A DNA stretch of 64,000 bases. Source: CAVZOY01 sp963777095. Lineage in GTDB: Bacteria; Actinomycetota; Actinomycetes; Mycobacteriales; Geodermatophilaceae. Below are positions 27,971 to 36,131 of the stretch, piece after piece. The notes beneath the pieces were generated by a model that was given only the letters and a program-made list of their open reading frames with translations, was not told the DNA's origin and searched no databases. The stretch covers positions 62,001-126,000 of the forward strand of contig CAVZOY010000006.1 of assembly GCA_963777095.1 (NCBI GenBank), read 5' to 3'. A program made the translations under genes and the position numbers. How positions within the stretch are numbered: position 1 is the stretch's first letter; every line of letters begins with the position of its first letter.

Positions 27971-29207
27971 ATGCTCCGTTCCATGTTCTCCGCCATCTCC
28001 GGCCTCCGGGCGCACCAGACGAAGATGGACGTCACCGGCAACAACATCGCCAACGTCAACACCGTCGGCTTCAAGGGATCCCAGACCGTCTTCCAGGACA
28101 CCCTGTCGCAGGTGATCCGCTCCGGCGGCGCCCCCGCGCAGAGCCGCGGCGGCACGAACCCGGCCCAGGTCGGCCTCGGCGTCAAGGTCGCCGCCATCAC
28201 CACCAACTGGACCCAGGGCGCCACCCAGTCCACCGGCCGGTCGACCGACTTCATGATCGAGGGCGACGGCTTCTTCGTGACCCGCGGCGGCACCGAGCAG
28301 CTGTACACCCGCGCCGGTTCGTTCGAGTTCGACGCCAACGGCAAGCTCGTCACCCCCGACGGCTCCGTGCTGCAGGGCTGGATGGCCGACGCCAACGGCA
28401 ACATCAACTCCAACGGCCCCATCACCGACCTGTCGGTCCCCTACGGCCAGGTCGTGGCTCCCCGGGCGACCGGCGGCGTGGGGGTCACCGCGGGCAGCAT
28501 GGCCGGCAACCTCGACGCGGACGCGACGATCGGCGACGTCGTCCAGACGGCGGTCACGATGTACGACGAGCTCGGCGTGCCGCAGGACATCTCGTACACG
28601 TACACCAACACCGGTCCGGGTGCCTGGGACCTGTCGATCGACCACGAGGACGGCACCAACCTGCTGACCACCGCGGTCACCTTCGACGCGGCGGGCGTCA
28701 TGACCTCCCCGACCACGGAGACCGTGCCGGCCGCGGCGCTGGCCGGCTACCCGAGCTGGCCCGGCCCGCTCGACATCGACCTGAGCGGGGTGACCCAGTT
28801 CGGCGGTGTCGAGCACCGTCGAGGCCACCGGCCAGAACGGGTACGCGCTCGGGTCGCTGCAGTCCTTCACGCTCGGCAACGACGGCACGATCACCGGCGT
28901 CTACTCCAACGGCCTGCGCCAGTCGCTCGGCCAGCTCTGCGTCGCCTCGTTCAACAACCCGAGCGGCCTGGAGAAGGCGGGCAACTCCTCGTTCCGCGTC
29001 GGCGACAACTCCGGCGCGGCGATGGTCGGCCTGGCCGGCGTCGCGGGCCGCGGCGTCCTCAACTCCGGCGCGCTGGAGATGTCGAACGTCGACCTCGCCG
29101 AGGAGTTCACCGGCCTGATCGTCGCCCAGCGCGGCTTCCAGGCGAACAGCCGCGTGATCACCGCCTCCGACGAGATCCTGCAGGACCTGGTCAACCTCAA
29201 GCGCTGA
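27971..29207 (+). CDS. flgE: Flagellar hook protein FlgE
   Basis: About 411 residues. MLRSMFSAISGLRAHQTKMD-VTGNNIANVNTVGFKGSQTV and the C-terminus LIVAQRGFQANSRVITASDE-ILQDLVNLKR are the axial-protein ends. An extra base near 28807 is corrected to FGGSSTVEATGQNGYALG. A strong terminator follows at 29221, so flgE is the last gene of the flgB operon. I see no flgF or flgG between here and flgB. Confidence 0.95.
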
Positions 29208-29220
29208 TTCCTGAGGGGCC

Positions 29221-29264
29221 CACTCGGCCCGGCTCCGTTCGCGGGGGCCGGGCCGAGTGCTTTT
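29221..29264 (+). terminator. Intrinsic terminator after flgE
   Basis: CACTCGGCCCGGC (29221-29233) and GCCGGGCCGAGTG (29247-29259) make a perfect 13-bp stem, followed by CTTTT. Confidence 0.85.
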
Positions 29265-29310
29265 CCGGGGCCGGTTCGCGCATCCCTGCAGGCAGCCCAG
29301 GGCTTTCGGC

Positions 29311-29338
29311 TCAAGCGACGCCCCTGGCGCGCCGATGA
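29311..29338 (+). promoter_or_regulatory. Candidate sigma-28-type promoter for the flbD-motA operon
   Basis: TCAA (29311-29314), 16 bases, GCCGATGA (29331-29338). It is just after the flgE terminator and 58 bases before flbD. This is the best -35 match (TCAA against TAAA) of the set. Confidence 0.5.
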
Positions 29339-29395
29339 GAACAGTGCACGAGGGAGCGCACGGATGCGCCCCTCCCGAGCAACCGAGGACCAGCC

Positions 29396-29677
29396 GTGAT
29401 CCGTGTGACCCGCCTGAACGGTGAGCGGTTCGCGCTCAACCCCGACCTGATCGAGCGGGTCGAGGGCCACCCCGACACGGTCGCCTTCCTCGTGGACGGC
29501 ACCAAGTACGTCGTCAAGGAGAGCGTCGACGAGGTGCTCCAGGAGATCCGGGAGTACCGCGCGTCGATCCTCGCCACCAGCTACGAGATGGACCGCGGCG
29601 AGTACGCCCCCGCCGTGGCCGCGGTGCCGGACGGCGGCTCGTCCGTCGTGCCGTTCCCCAGCCGCGAGGAGCGCTGA
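29396..29677 (+). CDS. flbD: FlbD family flagellar protein
   Basis: 93 residues from GTG 29396. IRVTRLNGERFALNPDLIER-VEGHPDTVAFLVDGTKYVVK is the small FlbD (SwrD-like) domain. In Bacillus SwrD raises motor torque. The C-terminal 25 residues are an added Ala/Val/Pro tail. It sits directly before motA, which fits a stator-related role. This is not the Caulobacter response regulator of the same name. Confidence 0.88.
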   Translation: MIRVTRLNGERFALNPDLIERVEGHPDTVAFLVDGTKYVVKESVDEVLQEIREYRASILATSYEMDRGEYAPAVAAVPDGGSSVVPFPSREER

Positions 29678-29681
29678 CCCC

Positions 29682-30452
29682 ATGGATCCGGCCACTCTCA
29701 TCGGCTTCGTCGTCTCGATGGCGGCTCTCCTGGCCTTCATGGTCATGGAGGGCTCCGACCCGACGTCGCTGATCTTCCTGCCGGCGATCATCCTCGTCCT
29801 CGTCGCCACCTTCGGCGCGGCCATGTCCAGCCAGACCATGGACGACCTCAAGAAGATGCCGGCCTGGTTCAAGATGGCCGTGATGCCGAGCAAGGTGCCG
29901 CCGGCCACCGCCCAGATCCAGACGTTGGTCACCCTCGCAGAGAAGGCCCGCAAGGAGGGCTTGCTCGCGCTCGAGGCCCAGGTCAAGGCCATCGAGGACC
30001 CCTTCCTCAAGCGCGGCCTGCAGATGGGCATCGACGGCACCGACCCCGAGGAGCTGCGCGCGGTGCTCGAGGCCGAGATCACCGCGAAGAAGGCCGAGGA
30101 CAAGGTCGCCGCGAAGTTCATGAACGCCATGGGCGGCTACGCGCCGACCATCGGCATCGTCGGCTGCATCGTCGGTCTGATGAACGTCATGGCCAACCTG
30201 AACGACCCGTCCGCGCTCGGCCCGATGATCGCGGCGGCGTTCGTCGCGACGCTGTGGGGCGTCATGGCGGCCAACTTCTGGTTCCTTCCGATGGGCGCCA
30301 AGATCCTCCGGGTCAGCGACCTGCAGGCGGCGCAGATGGAGTTGCTGGTCGAGGGCATCGCCGAGATCCAGGCCGGCACCAGCCCGCGCGCGGTCCGCCA
30401 GAAGCTCACCTCCCTCGTCCCGCCGAGCGAGCTGGCCAAGGAGGCCGCGTGA
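29682..30452 (+). CDS. motA: Flagellar motor stator protein MotA
   Basis: 256 residues with four membrane segments: about 5-23, 27-48, 145-167 and 178-200. FMNAMGGYAPTIGIVGCIVG-LMNVMANLNDPSALGPMIAA contains the conserved MotA channel-lining region, and the cytoplasmic loop PAWFKMAVMPSKV faces FliG. It conducts ions with MotB to drive rotation. The stop overlaps the motB GTG (GTGA). Confidence 0.95.
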   Translation: MDPATLIGFVVSMAALLAFMVMEGSDPTSLIFLPAIILVLVATFGAAMSSQTMDDLKKMPAWFKMAVMPSKVPPATAQIQTLVTLAEKARKEGLLALEAQVKAIEDPFLKRGLQMGIDGTDPEELRAVLEAEITAKKAEDKVAAKFMNAMGGYAPTIGIVGCIVGLMNVMANLNDPSALGPMIAAAFVATLWGVMAANFWFLPMGAKILRVSDLQAAQMELLVEGIAEIQAGTSPRAVRQKLTSLVPPSELAKEAA

Positions 30453-31357
30453 GTGCCGGCGGCCACGGTCGCCGGCGCGCCAAGAAACATGTGGAGGAGG
30501 AGCACGAGAACCACGAGCGGTGGCTGGTCTCCTACGCGGACATGGTGACGCTGCTGCTCGTGACCTTCGTGGTGCTCTACGCGATGAGCCAGGTCGACAA
30601 GGAGAAGTTCGCGCAGCTGGCCAGCGGCCTGTCCGACGCCTTCGGCACACCCGTCTCGGTGATTCCGGCCGCCACGCCGGAGGGCTCGGTGCTCGACGGG
30701 CTCCCCGGAGCCATCGACGTCGCCTCGGCGATCCCGCCCGACCCCACCGTGTCCGATGTCCAGGTCGACAAGGCGGCGGCGCAGGCCGCGGCCGAGCGTG
30801 CCCAGCGGATCGCGGCGGAGGCACGGGCTGCCTACGACGAGCTCGCCCAGGCCCGGGAGCGCATCGACGCGGCCCTCGAGCGGGCCGGCTTCGCCGATGC
30901 TGCCCGCTACGAGATCGACGAGCGGGGCCTGGTCGTGCACATCGTGGCCGACGCGGTCCTGTTCGATGCGGAGAAGGCGACGCTGCGCCCCGAGGGCCGG
31001 CAGATCCTCCGGGCCGTCGCGCCGTCGCTGAAGAACCTGCCCAACCAACTCCGCGTGGAAGGCCACGCCAACCACCTGCCGGTGACCGCCGGCGGCCCGT
31101 GGCCGTCGAACTGGGAGCTGTCGGCCTACCGGGCCACGACGGTCCTGCGCGCACTCACCGACGCCGGCGTGCTCGAGCAGAAGATCTCGGCCGCCGGCTA
31201 CTCCGACACCCGGCCGCTGGTGCCGATCACCGATCCGGACGCGGTCACCAGCAACCGGCGGGTCGACGTCGTCGTCCTGTCCACCGCCTCGGCCGAGGCG
31301 AACGCACTGCTCCCGGGTCTCGAGAAGAGCCGGGTCCTGGAGGGAACCGAGAAATGA
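30449..31357 (+). CDS. motB: Flagellar motor stator protein MotB
   Basis: 302 residues from GTG 30449. The single membrane segment at about 28-48 includes the ion-carrying Asp31 in WLVSYADMVTLLLVTFVVLY. The Tyr after the plug-side sequence is typical of H+ stators. An OmpA-like peptidoglycan-binding domain lies at about 165-280 (VLFDAEKATLRPEGRQILRA; SNRRVDVVVLS). The middle is Ala/Glu helical. ATGA overlap with fliL. Confidence 0.95.
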   Translation: MSAGGHGRRRAKKHVEEEHENHERWLVSYADMVTLLLVTFVVLYAMSQVDKEKFAQLASGLSDAFGTPVSVIPAATPEGSVLDGLPGAIDVASAIPPDPTVSDVQVDKAAAQAAAERAQRIAAEARAAYDELAQARERIDAALERAGFADAARYEIDERGLVVHIVADAVLFDAEKATLRPEGRQILRAVAPSLKNLPNQLRVEGHANHLPVTAGGPWPSNWELSAYRATTVLRALTDAGVLEQKISAAGYSDTRPLVPITDPDAVTSNRRVDVVVLSTASAEANALLPGLEKSRVLEGTEK

Positions 31358-31809
31358 GCACCAAGGAGAACACCGCCGCCGAGGAGACCGAGGAGAAGGG
31401 CGGCGGCAAGAAGAAGCTGATCCTGATCCTGGTCGCCGTCGTGCTGGTCGCGGCCGGCGCCGCGTACTACTTCCTGTTCGCCGGATCCGGCGAAGCCGAG
31501 GCCGCCGAGCCCGTGCACGGCGGCTACGTGGCCCTGGAGCCGATCGCGGTCAACCTGGCCGGCGGCGGCTACCTGAAGGTCGGCATCACCCTGGAGATCA
31601 CGGCGGAGGCCGGTGGCGGCGGCCACGGTGGCGCGGCGGTCGACGGCGCCAAGGCCTACGACGAGATCATCTCCACCTTCTCCCAGGCCAAGCCGGCGGA
31701 CGTGACCGGCGCCCGGGACGCGCTCAAGGAGTCCCTCGAGAAGAAGATCGTCGAGGCGTACACCGAGGACGGCGTCCCCATGGTCATGCACATCTACTAC
31801 ACCGAGTAG
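31354..31809 (+). CDS. fliL: Flagellar basal body-associated protein FliL
   Basis: 151 residues. One membrane segment at about 22-43 (KLILILVAVVLVAAGAAYYF), then VALEPIAVNLAGGGYLKVGI and a C-terminal TEDGVPMVMHIYYTE. FliL surrounds the stator and stabilises it. The ATG overlaps the motB stop. Confidence 0.93.
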   Translation: MSTKENTAAEETEEKGGGKKKLILILVAVVLVAAGAAYYFLFAGSGEAEAAEPVHGGYVALEPIAVNLAGGGYLKVGITLEITAEAGGGGHGGAAVDGAKAYDEIISTFSQAKPADVTGARDALKESLEKKIVEAYTEDGVPMVMHIYYTE

Positions 31810-31901
31810 TGACCGTGACCTCAGGGGGTGCCGGAGGCCCGGAGGTCACCCGCCGCACCACTCGTCCCACCTGACCGGCGGCGCCCCTGCCGCCGGTCAG
31901 G

Positions 31902-32999
31902 GTGCTCCGGGACGACGCCGATGACTGGGGCGTGACCTCGCCCGACGCCGTTCCGGCCCCGCAGCCCGGGGACCCGGCTCAGCCGACCGGCGACCCGGCG
32001 GCAGCCCCCGCAGCTCCCGCCGAGCAAGCGGCCCAGCCGGCCGCCGCGCCGGCCGCGGCTGCCCCGTTCGTGCCGGGTGCCGCCGCCTCGGGCCGCGCCG
32101 CCCGCCGGGGCGAGGCGCGCACCTACGACTTCCGCCGGCCGACGAAGCTCTCCCGCGAACACGTGCGGGTCCTGCAGATCGCGCAGGAGAACTTCGCCCG
32201 CCAGGCGACCACGGTGCTCACCACGCTGCTGCGCACCGGTGCCCGCGTGGAGCTCGCCGGGATCGAGCAGTTCTCCTACGACGACTACCTGGCCACGCTG
32301 CCCAGCCCGGTCTTCGTCATCACGTTCACCATCGAGCCGCTGGCCGGCAAGGGCATGCTCGCCTATCCGCTCGACATGGCCATGGCCACCGTCGACCACA
32401 TGCTCGGCGGCTCCGGCGCCGCGAACCAGCCCAACCGGCCGATGACGGGGATGGAAACCACCATCACCATGCATCTGCTGAACCGGCTGCTCGACGAGTT
32501 CGCTGCCTCGTTCGCCCCGATCACCGAGCTGCAGCCGGCGCTGGACTCGATCGAGTACAACCCGCAGCTCGCCCAGGCGGCGGCCGGCTCGGACACGGTC
32601 ATGGTCGCGACGTTCACGATGGGCATCGGCAAGCGCGAGGGCGAGGCCACGCTGGTCCTGCCGTTCTCGTCGTTCGCCCAGTCGCTGAACAACGCCGCCT
32701 CGCCGCAGCTGTCGGAGTCCGCGCTGCGCAAGCGCCAGCGGGCCGCCGAGGCGCTGACCGAGCGGCTCAACCTCGTCCCGGTCGACGTCAGCGTGCGGTT
32801 CGCCCCGCTGAGCGTCTCGTCGGCCGACCTGCTCTCCCTCGCCGTCGGCGACGTGCTGCTGCTGCGCCACCCGCGTGACGCGCCGCTCGAGGTCACCACC
32901 AACGACGCGACGTTCGCCTACGCGATCGCCAGCAACCACCGCCGCCGGCTGGCTGCGTCCATCGTCCCCACCCCGATCGTCGCGAAGGACACCGCATGA
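31902..32999 (+). CDS. fliM: Flagellar motor switch protein FliM
   Basis: 365 residues from GTG 31902. GTG 31932 (VTSPDAVPAPQPG) is equally possible, and neither has a clear ribosome binding site. The core is clear: YDFRRPTKLSREHVRVLQIA-QENFARQATTVLTTLLRTGA, then GMETTITMHLLNRLLDEFAA and C-terminal VDVSVRFAPLSVSSADLLSL. The N-terminus is ~50 residues of Pro/Ala-rich sequence without a recognisable CheY-binding LSQxEID peptide. It forms the middle of the C-ring. ATGA overlap with fliN. Confidence 0.93.
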   Translation: MLRDDADDWGVTSPDAVPAPQPGDPAQPTGDPAAAPAAPAEQAAQPAAAPAAAAPFVPGAAASGRAARRGEARTYDFRRPTKLSREHVRVLQIAQENFARQATTVLTTLLRTGARVELAGIEQFSYDDYLATLPSPVFVITFTIEPLAGKGMLAYPLDMAMATVDHMLGGSGAANQPNRPMTGMETTITMHLLNRLLDEFAASFAPITELQPALDSIEYNPQLAQAAAGSDTVMVATFTMGIGKREGEATLVLPFSSFAQSLNNAASPQLSESALRKRQRAAEALTERLNLVPVDVSVRFAPLSVSSADLLSLAVGDVLLLRHPRDAPLEVTTNDATFAYAIASNHRRRLAASIVPTPIVAKDTA

Positions 33000-33754
33000 C
33001 CGCGCCCCTCACCCCGCCCCGCTCCACGTCCCAGGACTCGGAGACCGTCAGCGCGGTGGTCTCGGCCGCGGCCCAGGCGGCCGCCGCCCTGGTGCCGGCC
33101 GCCAGCCCGCTGGTGCCCGGCGTCGCCGTCAGCGACCCCGACGCCGTCCCGCTGCCCCCGGCCGCCGCCTCGGCGGTCACCGCGCGGCTGTCCGGCGAGG
33201 TCAGCGGCGACGTCGTCCTCGTCCTGTCGGGCGAGGTCGCCAACGCGCTGCAGAACTCGCCGGTCGGCAAGATGGACATCGCCGCCGCGCTGCGCCCCGC
33301 CCTCGAGGCCGCCGCGGCCACCCTCGGCCGCGTCCGCGTCGACTCCGAGCGGGTCGAGGAGCCGGTCGCCGCCCTCGACGGCCTCCGCGACAAGGGCATG
33401 TTCGTCGCCGTCCCGCTGATCTCGGCCGGCGAGTGCCAGGCCACCTTCGCCATCCAGGTGACCCTCCCCCAGGCCCGCGGCGGCAAGCGCGGCAGCCTGG
33501 AGCTGCTGCGGCACGTGGCCATGGAGGTCACCGTCGAGATCGGCCGCACCCGCATGACCGTCGGCGAACTGCTCTCGCTGCACCCGGGCGAGGTCGTCGA
33601 GCTCGACCGCGCCGCCAGCGCGCCGGCCGACCTGCTGGTCAACGGCACCCTCATCGCCCGCGGCGAGGTCGTCGTCGTCGACGAGGACTTCGGCCTGCGG
33701 ATCAGCGAGATCGTGTCGGGCGCCGCGGCTGAGCTGGGGGCTGTGTGCGCCTGA
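32996..33754 (+). CDS. fliN: Flagellar motor switch protein FliN (long form)
   Basis: 252 residues, much longer than a minimal FliN (about 130). The C-terminal SpoA domain at about 165-245 is typical: VAMEVTVEIGRTRMTVGELL, HPGEVVELDRAASAPADLLV, GEVVVVDEDFGLRISEI. Residues ~45-160 resemble the CheC-like part of FliY (ARLSGEVSGDVVLVLSGEVA; ALRPALEAAAATLGRV). The phosphatase Asn expected after the Glu is Ala here, so catalysis is doubtful. It lies at the base of the C-ring. The stop shares a base with fliO (TGATG). Confidence 0.92.
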   Translation: MTAPLTPPRSTSQDSETVSAVVSAAAQAAAALVPAASPLVPGVAVSDPDAVPLPPAAASAVTARLSGEVSGDVVLVLSGEVANALQNSPVGKMDIAAALRPALEAAAATLGRVRVDSERVEEPVAALDGLRDKGMFVAVPLISAGECQATFAIQVTLPQARGGKRGSLELLRHVAMEVTVEIGRTRMTVGELLSLHPGEVVELDRAASAPADLLVNGTLIARGEVVVVDEDFGLRISEIVSGAAAELGAVCA

Positions 33755-34197
33755 TGACCTGGATGATCATCCGGCTGATCCTGTCCCTGGCCTTCGTCGG
33801 CGGGGTGCTGTGGTTCGCCGCGCGCCTGGCCAAGAAGCGCGGCCTCGGGCAGGGCAACGGCGTCATCGAGATCGTCGCGCGCCACCGGCTCGGCCGCGCC
33901 AGCACCCTGAACGTCGTCCGCATCGCCGATGTCGTGCTGGTCGTGGGGGCCACCGAGGAACACGTCACGCTCCTGACCGAGATGGACCCCGAGGCCGTCG
34001 ACGCCGCGCTCGCCGAGCGTCGTCCGGCCCGCCTGCACGCCGCCCCGGCCGCCGGGGCCGGCGAGGACGGCGCCGCCGTGCGCCCGCCCGCCGTGGTCGC
34101 GCGGACGTCGTCCGGCGCACTGGCCGGCTCGGTGTTCGACAAGGCCGGCTGGGGCGCACTCGTGAACGGGCTGCGCGAGCGAACGGTGCGCCGGTGA
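33754..34197 (+). CDS. fliO: Flagellar biosynthesis protein FliO
   Basis: 147 residues. I chose ATG 33754 (MTWMIIRLILSLAFVGGVLW), which overlaps the fliN stop as TGATG; GTG 33745 is the longer option. One membrane segment near residues 4-22 is followed by a small beta domain (GVIEIVARHRLGRASTLNVV; LLTEMDPEAVDAAL) and an Ala-rich cytoplasmic tail. FliO helps build the FliPQR gate. GTGA overlap with fliP. Confidence 0.85.
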   Translation: MTWMIIRLILSLAFVGGVLWFAARLAKKRGLGQGNGVIEIVARHRLGRASTLNVVRIADVVLVVGATEEHVTLLTEMDPEAVDAALAERRPARLHAAPAAGAGEDGAAVRPPAVVARTSSGALAGSVFDKAGWGALVNGLRERTVRR

Positions 34198-35039
34198 CGG
34201 CCGCCCTCGCGGCGCACCGCCCCGCCGGCCGCACGTGGATGCGGCGGGCGGTCCTCGTCCTGCTCCTGGCGGTGCTCTGCACGGTCGCCGTGCTCGCGCT
34301 CGCCGGCGTCGCGCACGCCGCGCCGACCGACCCCACGGCTCCCGCCCAGCCCACCGCGCCGACGCTCGACGACGGCACCGTGAGCATCAACGTGGGCGGC
34401 GGCGAGCCCAGCAGCGCCATCACGCTGATCCTCGCGATCACGGTGCTGTCGATCGCGCCGTCGGTGCTGCTCCTCGCGACCTCGTTCACCAAGATCATCG
34501 TCGTCCTGGCGCTGACCCGTAACGCGCTCGGCCTGCCGTCGTCCCCGCCCAACCAGGTGCTGACCGGGATCGCGCTGTTCCTGACGCTGTTCGTCATGGG
34601 GCCGGTCTTCGGCGAGATCAACGACCTCGCCATCCAGCCCTACATGGACGGCGCGATGTCGATGTCGCAGGCCTACGACAAGGGCGTCGTCCCGTTGCGC
34701 GACTTCCTGCTGGGAAACACGCGCGAGGACGAGCTCAAGCTGATGATCGGGCTCTCCGGCGAGGAGGCGCCCAACGACGTCTCGGACGTCAGCATGACGA
34801 CGCTCATCCCGGCGTTCGTGATCTCCGAGCTGAAGAGCGCGTTCATCATCGGGCTGGTCGTGTTCATCCCGTTCCTGGTGCTGGACATGCTGGTCAGCGC
34901 CGCGCTCATGGCGATGGGCATGATGATGGTGCCGCCGACCGTCGTGTCGCTGCCCTTCAAGCTGCTGCTCTTCGTCGTCGTGGACGGCTGGTCGCTGATC
35001 ACCACGGCCCTCGTCGGGTCGTACGGGGGGAGCGGCTAG
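34194..35039 (+). CDS. fliP: Flagellar export gate protein FliP
   Basis: 281 residues from GTG 34194. A cleavable signal at about 14-40 (RAVLVLLLAVLCTVAVLALA, cleavage near AHAAP) and four membrane segments. Family signatures: SFTKIIVVLALTRNALG, MGPVFGEINDLAIQPYMDG, MTTLIPAFVISELKSAFIIG, LLLFVVVDGWSL. It is a core subunit of the type III gate. The Thr/Pro-rich stretch after the signal is typical of actinobacteria. Confidence 0.97.
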   Translation: MTAALAAHRPAGRTWMRRAVLVLLLAVLCTVAVLALAGVAHAAPTDPTAPAQPTAPTLDDGTVSINVGGGEPSSAITLILAITVLSIAPSVLLLATSFTKIIVVLALTRNALGLPSSPPNQVLTGIALFLTLFVMGPVFGEINDLAIQPYMDGAMSMSQAYDKGVVPLRDFLLGNTREDELKLMIGLSGEEAPNDVSDVSMTTLIPAFVISELKSAFIIGLVVFIPFLVLDMLVSAALMAMGMMMVPPTVVSLPFKLLLFVVVDGWSLITTALVGSYGGSG

Positions 35040-35041
35040 CC

Positions 35042-35317
35042 ATGTCCGATGCAGACGTCACCGAGATCGCGGCGCAGACCATGATGGTCGCCGCCAAGGT
35101 CGCGGCCCCCATCCTGCTGACCGCGCTGCTGGTCGGCTTCCTGATCTCGCTGTTCCAGGCGGCGACGCAGATCCAGGAGCCGACGCTGTCGTTCGTCCCG
35201 AAGATGATCGCGGTCGCGATCGCCCTCCTCATCACGGGCAACTGGGTGCTGGCGGAACTGGTCAGCTTCACGCAGGCCTTGTTCGACTCGCTGCCGCGGC
35301 TGCTCGACCGGACGTAG
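35042..35317 (+). CDS. fliQ: Flagellar export gate protein FliQ
   Basis: 91 residues with two membrane segments (about 18-38 and 53-74). VTEIAAQTMMVAAKVAAPIL, FQAATQIQEPTLSFVPKMIA match FliQ fully. Four copies sit around FliP/FliR in the gate. It starts 2 bases after fliP. Confidence 0.96.
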   Translation: MSDADVTEIAAQTMMVAAKVAAPILLTALLVGFLISLFQAATQIQEPTLSFVPKMIAVAIALLITGNWVLAELVSFTQALFDSLPRLLDRT

Positions 35318-35322
35318 CGGCG

Positions 35323-36087
35323 ATGGGCCTCGAGGTCCCGGCCGTCACGCTGGTCGCCCTGCTGCTCGGCACCGCCCGGGCCGCCGGATTCGTCCTGCTC
35401 GCGCCGCCGTTCAACTCGCGCAGCATCCCCGCGCCGGTCAAGGGCGCGCTGGCGATGGCGCTGTCGGTGCTGCTGTCGACGAAGATCGCGCCGACCCTGC
35501 CGGAGGTCAGCGGTGGCTTCCTGGTGGTCGCCGCGGTCACCGAGGTGGTCATCGGGGCGGCACTGGGCTTCGTCGTCCAGGTGCTGTTCACGGCCGTGCA
35601 GATGGCCGGCGACCTGATCGACCTCACCGGTGGCTTCTCGCTGCAGCCGGCCTACGACCCACTGGCCATGACCAACAACTCCTCGGTCGGGCGGCTGCAC
35701 TACCTGCTGGCCACGACGCTGCTGTTCTCCAGCGGCGGACACCTGCTCATCATCAAGGGCTTCGCGACGTCGTACGACGGCATGCCGGTCGGCGGCAGCG
35801 TGCCGACCGAGCAGCTCGGCGCGGTCATGATCAAGGTGTTCGGGTTGATGTTCCTGGCGGCCGTGCAGATCGCCGGGCCGATGGTCGCGGTGCTGCTGCT
35901 CGCCGACGTCGCGCTGGCCCTGCTGTCGAAGGCCGCCCCCGCGCTCAACATCTTCTCGTTCGGCTTCCCGTTCAAGATCATGCTGACGCTGCTGATGCTC
36001 GGGCTGACCTTCCCGCTGCTGCCCCCCGCCCTGGACGCGCTGATGGACCACGCCGTGCGGGCGATGGTCTCGTTGCGGAGCGGCTGA
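35323..36087 (+). CDS. fliR: Flagellar export gate protein FliR
   Basis: 254 residues with about six membrane segments. LLGTARAAGFVLLAPPFNSR, then VIGAALGFVVQVLFTAVQMA, then ALLSKAAPALNIFSFGFPFK are FliR markers. It caps the FliPQR gate. It starts 5 bases after fliQ. Confidence 0.96.
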   Translation: MGLEVPAVTLVALLLGTARAAGFVLLAPPFNSRSIPAPVKGALAMALSVLLSTKIAPTLPEVSGGFLVVAAVTEVVIGAALGFVVQVLFTAVQMAGDLIDLTGGFSLQPAYDPLAMTNNSSVGRLHYLLATTLLFSSGGHLLIIKGFATSYDGMPVGGSVPTEQLGAVMIKVFGLMFLAAVQIAGPMVAVLLLADVALALLSKAAPALNIFSFGFPFKIMLTLLMLGLTFPLLPPALDALMDHAVRAMVSLRSG

Positions 36088-36131
36088 TGCCCGCCCCGCG
36101 CGCGCCCCGACCTCCGCGGGGGAGGTGATCC

